Below are positions 9,531 to 15,192 of a DNA stretch of 24,360 bases, piece after piece. A program made the translations under genes and the position numbers. The stretch spans positions 154,704 to 179,063 of the forward strand of contig DGYK01000057.1 of assembly GCA_002398365.1 (NCBI GenBank), given 5' to 3'. The notes beneath the pieces are model-generated. The model worked only from the letters and a program-made list of their open reading frames with translations, searched no databases and was not told the DNA's origin. This DNA is from Flammeovirgaceae bacterium UBA5008 (lineage in GTDB: Bacteria > Bacteroidota > Bacteroidia > Cytophagales > Cyclobacteriaceae). Positions within the stretch are counted from its first letter, which is position 1. The number at the start of each line of letters is the position of its first letter.

Positions 9531-10976
9531 ATGAGATTCATTCTGGTATTCCTGTATGTGTTGTTATTAGTAAGCAACGTGACAATGGCACAACAGGACG
9601 TTGTTTTTGTATTCACCGCTGATCGACCCGATAGCATTTACATCTCATTCAATCGCGAGCCTGTTTTTAATGAGAGTTTAATGGGAGATGCATTCAGGAC
9701 AATACAATTGAAACACAACCCTGTAACGATCCAGTTCAAAAATGTTACCAAACTTTCGCGGTTATCCTTAACAAGTTACGGTTGGCCCGGAAACTTCATT
9801 GCAACGAATTGGATAGTTGAGCCTGAAGACAGCATTCATATTCATATTGACTTTTCCCAAAAGCCAGAGCCAGCGATGAAGTTTTATGGTCGCGGATCAC
9901 CTAAGTACCAATTGGCATTTGAAACTCGAAAACTAAATGAACAAATTATCGCTACTGAGTTTGAGGTCTACGACAACGTGAAATCACATAATCAGGCCTA
10001 TCGCGATGCTGGTTCACTTGAATGGCAATACTTGAATAAAGTCAAAACAAATAAGAAACTACTCTCACCTCAAGTCTATCAGACTTGGCTAGCTGACATA
10101 CAGGCGACAGCAGATCTGGCAAGACTACACATCCGAAGTCATCAATGGACAACCAATCAACAGATGCGTCCAGTCATTCGCAAAGAACTTTTAAAAGCAC
10201 CACTAAAAATGGATGTGTCGCTAGGAAGCACTAGCCGCGCCCTGCTGCAGTACCACTATGAACTTCTCAAATGGAAGGTGCTGCAAGAACATGACCCGGA
10301 ATATCAATACTATGAATTGTCATACACACTAAAAATTACACTCGATGATCTGTTTTTGGAATTCCAAAAACAACCTTCAACCAACCAACAATTCCTGATG
10401 GTGTACAGTCTGGTCAATCTGCATACGCTACAACAAAATTTTGGAGAGACCCATCCTGATATACTGCAAAAATGTTTGGGGATCGCGGAGCAGACTGTAA
10501 CAGGTATCGATTTGAAACAACGGCTAAAAGAAACCAGTCAGACCATAAGACCTGGAACAATCGTCAAAAACTTAGTAACGCTTACGGAAGTTGGCGACAC
10601 GTTAACCCTTTCCATGCTTCGTGGTAAAAAGGTACTCCTCGACCGCTGGATAGCCAACTGTACAGGATGTCTGGACTTTAAAAAAGAAATGATTGAACAA
10701 TTGCTTCCCAAAATCAAGGAGCGAGACGACATCGTGATTTGGAGTGTGGGCAGTGTGAAGGATTTTGACTATTGGAAAAAACTATTGCCGACCAATAGTC
10801 ATCCCGACTTTGTGTCGGGTTGGTTGGATAAACAAAGCAATAGTAATGATTGGGAAACCTTCTACAATATCAGCTATGCACCTTTCATTATGCTTATTGA
10901 TGAAGAAGGCAAACTGATTTCGTCCACTGTGCGCAACATCGGTACTATCATCGAACTTCTAAAAATAGCAAAATGA
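9531..10976 (+). CDS. Secreted thioredoxin-fold (TlpA-like) protein
   Basis: This 481-aa exported protein has an N-terminal signal peptide (MRFILVFLYVLLLVSNVTMA, cleavage after residue 20), a large middle region without a named domain (about 21-345), and a C-terminal thioredoxin-like domain (about 350-478). The redox motif is Cys377-Thr-Gly-Cys380 in a WIANCTGC context, which replaces the common WCxxC. A cis-Pro candidate follows in the SYAPFIMLID segment. Proteins of this plan are frequent next to SusC/SusD pairs in Bacteroidetes; they are thought to act as periplasmic or outer-membrane-associated thiol-disulfide reductases. I choose ATG 9531 because a longer frame from 9375 would overlap susD by 155 bases and lose the signal peptide. 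The stop codon lies inside the T-tract side of the terminator of the convergent genes. Confidence 0.85.
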   Translation: MRFILVFLYVLLLVSNVTMAQQDVVFVFTADRPDSIYISFNREPVFNESLMGDAFRTIQLKHNPVTIQFKNVTKLSRLSLTSYGWPGNFIATNWIVEPEDSIHIHIDFSQKPEPAMKFYGRGSPKYQLAFETRKLNEQIIATEFEVYDNVKSHNQAYRDAGSLEWQYLNKVKTNKKLLSPQVYQTWLADIQATADLARLHIRSHQWTTNQQMRPVIRKELLKAPLKMDVSLGSTSRALLQYHYELLKWKVLQEHDPEYQYYELSYTLKITLDDLFLEFQKQPSTNQQFLMVYSLVNLHTLQQNFGETHPDILQKCLGIAEQTVTGIDLKQRLKETSQTIRPGTIVKNLVTLTEVGDTLTLSMLRGKKVLLDRWIANCTGCLDFKKEMIEQLLPKIKERDDIVIWSVGSVKDFDYWKKLLPTNSHPDFVSGWLDKQSNSNDWETFYNISYAPFIMLIDEEGKLISSTVRNIGTIIELLKIAK

Positions 10977-11005
10977 AAAGGGCCGATGGCGCACTGCCAC
11001 CGGCC
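10970..11005 (-). terminator. Rho-independent terminator of the DUF6520 transcript, between convergent genes
   Basis: On the minus strand the arms GGCCGGTGGC (11005-10996) and GCCATCGGCC (10990-10981) pair over all ten positions, with one G-U wobble and a five-base loop. They are followed by CTTTTCATTTT at 10980-10970. The hairpin begins 8 bases after the stop codon of the DUF6520 gene. On the plus strand the same arms hold an A-C mismatch and lack a T-tract, so it should work mainly for leftward transcription. Its tail overlaps the end of the thioredoxin-like gene. Confidence 0.7.
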
Positions 11006-11013
11006 AAATTCCC

Positions 11014-11253
11014 TTAGTTCTTCTTGGGAGAAATCGAAGCGCCCGTACAGGCCGCATTGTTGAAATAGGTGAACCCGGTAACCGAGCAAGAAAGGTTGCC
11101 CGTAATCAAACAATCCGTGGGTGCACAAATACCTCCCATGGTGGGCTTGCGCCATACTTCGGTAATCAACAGATTCGAAGTGGACGTGGCAAAAGCCGCA
11201 CCCAATGCTAACATGAAAACCAGCATCGACAATAACAATGACATCTTTTTCAT
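11014..11253 (-). CDS. Small secreted four-cysteine protein, DUF6520-like
   Basis: This 79-aa product starts with a clear signal peptide (MKKMSLLLSMLVFMLALGAAFA, cleavage near residue 22). A mature chain of about 57 residues follows with four cysteines at positions 43, 48, 56 and 69. The layout matches the Bacteroidetes family DUF6520, which I recognise by its pattern (MKK start, LALGAAFA cleavage region, scattered cysteine pairs in a short tail); this assignment is from memory. The function of the family is unknown to me. The four cysteines could make two disulfides or carry a cofactor. The gene is 81 bases downstream of the MauE-like gene on the same strand and is followed directly by a terminator, so it is the last gene of that unit. 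Confidence 0.75.
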   Translation of the reverse strand: MKKMSLLLSMLVFMLALGAAFATSTSNLLITEVWRKPTMGGICAPTDCLITGNLSCSVTGFTYFNNAACTGASISPKKN

Positions 11254-11334
11254 AACCGTTTTTGTTTATGTAAATGGCCTACTCTTTCTCAGGTTTTCAG
11301 CCGTTCCCCTGCTACCGATCAGTATATCGTTGCA

Positions 11335-11757
11335 TCAGAGGCCCACACGAAGGCGAGTCCGATAATGCCAAACCAACACGAGCGTGTTCAAAGCCAAAAA
11401 CACGAGATTAAAAACCAAATGCTGCTGCCACGACAATTCTGCAATAACACCACCGCACGAACAAGGTATATGACTCGCTACCGTGAGGATGGCACCGACA
11501 TACAAGGTGAACACGAGCATCAATACCCAACTGCCAACAAGTCCAAGAGTTTGCAAAGCCGGCACAGCAAGACAAATTGCTACCATCAACTCAATCATGG
11601 GCACCGTCCAGCCAACAGACGGAAAGAAGCCGGGCAAAAGGGGCGACAACCCAAGTTGCACCACAAACTGTGGATAGGTCAGCATCTTCGAAGCGGCCGT
11701 ATAGACAAACAACGCCAACAACAGGTATCGAATAATATCAGAAACAATCCCTCTCAT
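11335..11757 (-). CDS. MauE/DoxX-family redox-associated membrane protein
   Basis: This 140-aa inner-membrane protein has four predicted membrane segments at about residues 7-24, 50-66, 70-94 and 112-131. The segment IPCSCGG puts Cys99 and Cys101 in a Cys-x-Cys pair on the loop after the third helix, as in MauE-like proteins. MauE is required for maturation of methylamine dehydrogenase, a disulfide-rich enzyme, and relatives are thought to pass electrons between quinones and thiols. I choose ATG 11757 (MRGIVSDIIRY) because a longer frame from 11805 adds a polar leader that fits no membrane protein start. The gene lies between the Crp-like regulator and the DUF6520 gene. It may keep the cysteines of the DUF6520 peptide or of the thioredoxin-like protein in the right state; that link is inference. 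Confidence 0.82.
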   Translation of the reverse strand: MRGIVSDIIRYLLLALFVYTAASKMLTYPQFVVQLGLSPLLPGFFPSVGWTVPMIELMVAICLAVPALQTLGLVGSWVLMLVFTLYVGAILTVASHIPCSCGGVIAELSWQQHLVFNLVFLALNTLVLVWHYRTRLRVGL

Positions 11758-11806
11758 AGCCGTTCCGTTTGATGATGTGAAAGTAGATGGCTCAATTGGA
11801 AACACT

Positions 11807-11831
11807 GATTATCCTTCCTTAAAAGATAATC
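11807..11831. promoter_or_regulatory. Inverted repeat GATTATC-N11-GATAATC in the leader of the mauE-like gene
   Basis: The arms GATTATC (11807-11813) and GATAATC (11825-11831) are perfect reverse complements, and they sit about 50 to 75 bases upstream of the chosen start of the MauE-like gene. They could form a leader hairpin or a protein-binding dyad. The sequence after the hairpin is not T-rich, which speaks against a terminator. Confidence 0.35.
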
Positions 11832-11853
11832 TTATCAGAAGGTTAGAAGTCTG

Positions 11854-11869
11854 CTTACCGTATGTTAAG
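11854..11869. promoter_or_regulatory. Candidate Crp-type operator, copy 2 (before the mauE-like gene)
   Basis: CTTACCGTATGTTAAG is a near-perfect palindrome that matches 14 of 16 bases with the site at 12488-12503. It overlaps the stop codon of the crp-like gene and lies 97 bases upstream of the MauE-like start. The layout of half-site, four bases, half-site equals the spacing used by Crp/Fnr-family regulators. Assignment to this regulator is inference. Confidence 0.45.
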
Positions 11870-12446
11870 AATGTTTACGCTTCTCGCGTTTCATACGACT
11901 GAGTGACTGAGGCGTGATGCCAAGGTAAGAAGCAATGTACTCTTGGGAGATACGCTGCTCCAGGTGCGGAAACTGGTGCAACAGTTTTTCGTATCGCTGC
12001 CACGTATCACGATGCTGGAGATCAAACAGCCGCGATTGTGTTAACGCATAATACCGTCCCAGCACCAAACGATAGAGGGTACGCGCCTCCGCGAACGACT
12101 CAAACAACTGCTGAAGGGCAATGTGAGGAAGACACCACACATTACTGCTTTCTGTGAGTTGAACAAACTCTACGGGATGCGCTCGCTCAAAGCAACCCTG
12201 GGGTGTGAGCACTACATCACCCGCACCCCAAAACGAATGGATTTTCTTTTCCCCCTCTTCAAAAACGAATCCAATGGCAAAGCCATCTTCCATTAAATAG
12301 ACATGATCCGCAGGGCGAGGGGCTTCAACGAGAAAATGATTTTTCGGGAGCGATAGATAAATGACCTCTTGCTGCAAACTTGCTTTGAAGGATTCCGACA
12401 GCGGATCGGAAAGGGGAAGCACAGCAAAAAGTTTCTCAATATCCAT
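11865..12446 (-). CDS. Crp/Fnr-family transcriptional regulator with cNMP-binding-like domain
   Basis: This 193-aa protein has the two-part Crp/Fnr plan. An N-terminal beta-roll like the cyclic-nucleotide-binding domain spans about residues 20-115 (FLVEAPRPADHVYLMEDGFAIGF is the typical turn region). A dimer helix follows at about 120-145, then a C-terminal helix-turn-helix at about 163-188 (ISQEYIASYLGITPQSLSRMKRE, with the family-typical recognition helix). It lacks the four-cysteine iron-sulfur pattern of true Fnr, so an oxygen-sensing cluster is not supported. In Bacteroidetes such proteins often sit next to the genes they control. Here that would be the MauE-like and DUF6520 genes downstream on the same strand. 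The repeated palindromes on both sides of the gene suggest self-regulation. The ligand is unknown. Confidence 0.9.
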   Translation of the reverse strand: MDIEKLFAVLPLSDPLSESFKASLQQEVIYLSLPKNHFLVEAPRPADHVYLMEDGFAIGFVFEEGEKKIHSFWGAGDVVLTPQGCFERAHPVEFVQLTESSNVWCLPHIALQQLFESFAEARTLYRLVLGRYYALTQSRLFDLQHRDTWQRYEKLLHQFPHLEQRISQEYIASYLGITPQSLSRMKREKRKHS

Positions 12447-12487
12447 ATAAGGCAGCCTCTTTTCTTTACTACTCTTAAAAAGAGAGG

Positions 12488-12503
12488 CTTACCCTATGGT
12501 AAG
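12488..12503. promoter_or_regulatory. Candidate Crp-type operator, copy 1 (upstream of the crp-like gene)
   Basis: CTTACC-CTAT-GGTAAG is a perfect palindrome with 6-bp arms and a 4-base centre. It lies 42 bases upstream of the crp-like start and 12 bases downstream of the stop of the preceding gene. Its near-copy occurs at 11854-11869. On the minus strand it is followed by CCTCTCTTTTTAA, so it might also serve as a weak terminator for the 74-aa gene. Confidence 0.45.
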
Positions 12504-12515
12504 AGCATTTTTTAT

Positions 12516-12740
12516 TTAGTCACCGACACATTCACCCAATCCCTCGGCTTCAAGAAATTGAAGCAACTCTGCCAGCAGCCGATACCCCGAGCGTTTTCTG
12601 AAAGGCAATCCTGAAATGGGAAGTTTCAATACGTCATTCAGGGATTGAAAGCCATTGGCTTCAGCCATGCGCTTGAATTCTTCACTCAAGGGCAACTGAG
12701 CAATGGGTTGTTGCAATACGATGTCTGCCATGTCAAGCAT
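12516..12740 (-). CDS. Small protein resembling the RNA polymerase alpha C-terminal domain (helix-hairpin-helix)
   Basis: This 74-aa protein contains one compact domain at about residues 12-68. The pattern is P-I-x-x-L-P-L-S, then LNDVLKLPISGLPFRKRSGYRLLAELLQFLEAEGLGE. This matches the order of the alpha C-terminal domain of RNA polymerase: a strand-like P-I-x-x-L opening, a helix ending in Gly, a short helix with L-x-x-L, then a helix-hairpin-helix ending in E-GL. Free-standing copies of this fold are found in Bacteroidetes and may bind DNA or contact transcription factors. The gene sits between the Crp-like regulator (same strand, 69 bases away) and the divergent mobilisation island. The recognition rests on pattern only. 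Confidence 0.6.
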   Translation of the reverse strand: MLDMADIVLQQPIAQLPLSEEFKRMAEANGFQSLNDVLKLPISGLPFRKRSGYRLLAELLQFLEAEGLGECVGD

Positions 12741-12933
12741 AATTCAGATATGAAAGTAGGTTGTACGCAGGAATTGACAAGAAGAAAACGGTGAGTGAAA
12801 AAAGTTCTCGCCCAACAGATTTACATCTTATCGGAAGGTAATCGCATGACGGTTACAAAGGGGTTCTGGAACCCCTGCAACTGTTTTCAGGTTAACGCGA
12901 TCACTTCTTTTGAGCCATCAAACAAGCAAACGG
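12741..12933. other. Divergent intergenic region at the left end of the mobilisation island
   Basis: The 193 bases separate a leftward gene from the rightward HTH gene and should hold both promoters. I see no coding frame with a protein-like product. The only strong structure is the palindrome at 12859-12876. Confidence 0.5.
12859..12876. promoter_or_regulatory. 18-bp palindrome before the HTH gene
   Basis: AGGGGTTC-TG-GAACCCCT has perfect 8-bp arms around a 2-base centre. Imperfect pairing extends outwards (GTTACAA on the left, GCAAC on the right). It lies 58 bases upstream of the chosen start of the HTH gene, a fitting place for an operator. A recombination or replication site is also possible. 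No T-tract follows on the plus strand. Confidence 0.45.
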
Positions 12934-13260
12934 ATGGCCGCGAACATAATCACACAAGAAGACCTGGTACAATTCAAAACAGATTTGCTGGACGAGATCC
13001 GCAAGATGGTGTTGCAACGTCAAACGCAACCACTCCGCAAATGGCTGAAGTCCCATGAGGTGCGGAGGTTATTAACCGTTTCCCCCGGCACCTTGCAACA
13101 CCTCCGCGCCAGCGGGGTGTTGCCCTTCACCAAAATCGGAGCTGTCATCTTTTACGATTATGACGACATCCAGAAAATGCTGGAGTCCCACAAATCGCAC
13201 AAGTCCTTAAAAAATTTTAAACCCGTAACTAAGAACCCGCAACCAGGAACTAGAAAATGA
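12934..13260 (+). CDS. Excisionase-like helix-turn-helix DNA-binding protein
   Basis: This 108-aa protein carries a winged-helix DNA-binding domain of the HTH_17/excisionase type at about residues 36-84: KSHEVRRLLTVSPGTLQHLRASGVLPFTKIGAVIFYDYDDIQKML. The ordered features are a helix-turn-helix, the L-P-F-x-K-I-G wing and the terminal D-x-x-x-x-L helix. The N-terminal 35 residues look like a helix. I choose ATG 12934; the frame also opens eight codons earlier with TTG at 12910, which is less likely. Such proteins are the usual first gene of Bacteroidetes mobilisation and conjugative islands, where they act as excision or transfer regulators. The last codons run through a cytosine- and adenine-rich repeat-like stretch, so the tail (KPVTKNPQPGTRK) may be recent. 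Confidence 0.82.
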   Translation: MAANIITQEDLVQFKTDLLDEIRKMVLQRQTQPLRKWLKSHEVRRLLTVSPGTLQHLRASGVLPFTKIGAVIFYDYDDIQKMLESHKSHKSLKNFKPVTKNPQPGTRK

Positions 13261-13487
13261 CAAACTAAAAAATTGCCGATTCATTCACCAAAGCACCTCG
13301 TGAAAGTGGGCACTGCTAACTTAAGAAATATGACCCTTCAATATCCACCTACTTCCATCCTCGCTGCTGACTTTGTATCAGCAGCAAGATGTATTTTCGT
13401 ATCCGAAAATAATCTTGTTACCATAGCACATGGCTCAAGCTTGGGGTCGCTGCGGAACTTGCTCCCCCTTCTTAACACGACTTTCTA
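13261..13487. other. Probable origin of transfer (oriT) region between the HTH gene and mobC
   Basis: This 227-base gap directly precedes mobC and mobA, the usual place of an oriT. It holds two perfect hairpins: GCTGCTGA/TCAGCAGC (13363-13370 and 13378-13385, 7-base loop) and TATTTTCG/CGAAAATA (13392-13399 and 13404-13411, 4-base loop). About 30 bases further on lies TTGGGGTCGCTGCGG (13441-13455), then GCTCCCCC, giving GGGG/CCCC arms that could frame the nick site. A 71-codon open frame crosses the region but looks non-coding. Assignment is by position and structure; the nick site itself is not proven. Confidence 0.6.
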
Positions 13488-13895
13488 ATGGCTCGCAGAA
13501 AGTCACCATATCCCGACCAATTGCTAACGCGTCATATTCAAACAAAAGTGACCGATGAAGTTTATCAACGGCTGGAGCAACTTCAAATAAAAAGTGATTG
13601 CCAGACCATGGGTGAGTTCGCGCGAAGAATCTTATCAAGGGATAAGATTACGCTCTTCCACAAAGATGCTTCCTTGGACGGCCCCATGGAAGAGTTGACC
13701 TCCATCCGGAAAGAACTGAAGGCTATCGGGGTCAACATCAACCAGATTACCCACAGCTTCCACATCGCCCAAAACGACAACCAAAGAAACTATCAAGCAA
13801 TGAGGGCAGCAGAGGAATATAAAAAAGTAGGAGCCAAAGTAGATCAACTGCTCAACATCGTTTCTCAACTCTCAAAAAAATGGTTGCAAAAGTAA
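13488..13895 (+). CDS. mobC: MobC-family relaxosome accessory protein
   Basis: This 135-aa protein is the small DNA-binding partner of the relaxase in the relaxosome at oriT. The N-terminal 50 residues fit a ribbon-helix-helix-like domain (RHIQTKVTDEVYQRLEQLQIKSDCQTMGEFARRILS; in family members this reads as K-V-T-x-E, then a helix with F-A-R). The C-terminal half carries the MobC signature ELKAIGVNINQITHSFH (about residues 76-92), where the Gly-x-N-x-N-Q core is typical, and ends in a coiled-coil-like helix. Its last 16 bases overlap the relaxase start, showing translational coupling. The candidate oriT lies immediately upstream. Start ATG 13488 gives the usual family length. Confidence 0.88.
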   Translation: MARRKSPYPDQLLTRHIQTKVTDEVYQRLEQLQIKSDCQTMGEFARRILSRDKITLFHKDASLDGPMEELTSIRKELKAIGVNINQITHSFHIAQNDNQRNYQAMRAAEEYKKVGAKVDQLLNIVSQLSKKWLQK

Positions 13896-15115
13896 TCAGC
13901 GGCAAAAGCATCCGGGGGGCGCTCAACTACAACGAGAACAAGGTGAAGGAAGGCAATGCCTCCTGCCTCCTCGCTCACAAATTTGGTAGTGCCGTCAGCG
14001 ACCTGTCATTTTCCAATAAGCTGACTCGGTTTGAAAAACTGACCCAGCGAAACCCCAAAGTAAAAACCAACGCCCTGCATATCTCCCTCAACTTCGATAC
14101 CACGGAAAGGTTGGAGGTCAGGAAACTCAAAGTCATTGCCCAAACCTACATGGAACGCATCGGCTTTGGTGAACAACCTTACCTGGTCTACCAACATACA
14201 GATGCAGCACATCCCCACGTCCACATCGTTTCGACCATCATCCAACCCAACGGCAAACGAATCGACATCCACAACCTCGGCCGCAACCAGTCTGAGAAAG
14301 CCAGGAAGGAAATTGAAAGAGAATTCAATCTGGTGCAGGCAGAAAGCAAATCGAAAAAGAAACTTGAGCTGCAGCCTATTGAAGCAACAAAAGCAATCTA
14401 CGGTAAGTCCGAAACCAAGCGCGCCATTTCCAATACGGTGCGATGGGTGACACAAAAATACAAGTACACTTCGCTGCCCGAGTTGAACGCGGTCCTGAGG
14501 CAATTCAACGTCATCGCTGACCGTGGGACTGAAGAAACACAAATGTTTAAGAAGAGAGGCCTGCAGTATAGCCTTTTGGATAAAAATGGAGAGAAGGTGG
14601 GTATCCCCATCAAGGCCAGTTCCATTTATGGCAAACCCATACTGCCTTGGCTGGAGAAGCAATTCAAACTCAACGAAGCCCTTCGCCAACCCTTTAAGGA
14701 ACACCTGCGACAACAAATAGACAAGGCATTATCAAAAGGTAATGGAATAACTGCATTTGAAAAGTCATTGGCTGCCTTCAATATTTTCATGCTGCTCCGC
14801 CAAAATGATGAAGGCCGCATGTACGGTATCACCTTCGTAGACAATCAAAACAAAGTGGTCTTCAATGGCAGCGACCTCGGTAAGGGATACGGTGCCAAGG
14901 CCATCTTGGAACGATTGAATGTTGACATCACATCGGGAGGAGGCGGATCGGCATCCACCACAGCTACGGCAACGGAAGAATGGGAATCAAACGAATCGTT
15001 AGGTATTGAACAAATGGTAAGCGAACTGACCGAGGCCAAACAATTCGATTACTCACTACCCGATGCCCTGAAACGCAAACGCAAAAAGAAAAAAAGAAAG
15101 GGTACTTCACTTTAA
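13880..15115 (+). CDS. mobA: Relaxase/mobilisation nuclease (MobA/VirD2-type)
   Basis: This 411-aa relaxase would nick one DNA strand at oriT, stay covalently bound to the 5' end and lead the strand into the recipient. The N-terminal catalytic domain covers about residues 1-150. It has a tyrosine near the start (Tyr17 in GALNYNENK, a candidate catalytic residue), a second conserved segment ALHISLNF with His67, and the metal-binding motif HPHVHIVST with His111, His113 and His115. The family-typical IHNLGRNQSEKARKEIEREF follows at about 130-150. The C-terminal half has no named domain; a Gly-Gly-Gly-Gly/Ser/Thr/Ala linker near 353-366 leads to a lysine- and arginine-rich tail (KRKRKKKKRK). It overlaps mobC by 16 bases and precedes the coupling protein by 77 bases. 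Confidence 0.93.
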   Translation: MVAKVISGKSIRGALNYNENKVKEGNASCLLAHKFGSAVSDLSFSNKLTRFEKLTQRNPKVKTNALHISLNFDTTERLEVRKLKVIAQTYMERIGFGEQPYLVYQHTDAAHPHVHIVSTIIQPNGKRIDIHNLGRNQSEKARKEIEREFNLVQAESKSKKKLELQPIEATKAIYGKSETKRAISNTVRWVTQKYKYTSLPELNAVLRQFNVIADRGTEETQMFKKRGLQYSLLDKNGEKVGIPIKASSIYGKPILPWLEKQFKLNEALRQPFKEHLRQQIDKALSKGNGITAFEKSLAAFNIFMLLRQNDEGRMYGITFVDNQNKVVFNGSDLGKGYGAKAILERLNVDITSGGGGSASTTATATEEWESNESLGIEQMVSELTEAKQFDYSLPDALKRKRKKKKRKGTSL

Positions 15116-15128
15116 AATATGTTTCCAA

Positions 15129-15171
15129 GCTCCTTCTCCTTCGGAGAAGGTGGCCGAAGGCCGGATGAGGC
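15129..15171. repeat. Dispersed-type palindromic repeat between relaxase and coupling-protein genes
   Basis: CCTTCTCC-TTC-GGAGAAGG (15132-15150) is a perfect 8-bp stem with a 3-base loop, and GGCC-GAA-GGCC (15152-15162) forms a second stem. The unit ends with GGATGAGGCC; GATGAGGCC recurs at 15185-15193 just before the next start codon. Units of this look are scattered between genes in many Bacteroidetes genomes (recalled, not searched). It is therefore probably a small intergenic repeat. Confidence 0.6.
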
Positions 15172-15192
15172 CAAAAAACAAAAGATGAGGCC

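Noticed and set aside
13209..13259. AACCCGTAAC/AACCCGCAACC run at the end of the HTH gene as a possible att site or short repeat array
   Set aside because: Units are too few and too diverged to call an array, and no second copy that could act as an att repeat is visible in the window.
13273..13488. 71-codon plus-strand open frame upstream of mobC
   Set aside because: It covers the hairpin-rich candidate oriT, has no recognisable protein pattern and ends at the mobC start; a non-coding role explains the region better.
14006..14716. 236-codon minus-strand open frame opposite the relaxase gene
   Set aside because: It is a shadow of the relaxase reading frame, with low-complexity Phe/Leu/Val-rich translation; the plus-strand relaxase has catalytic motifs.
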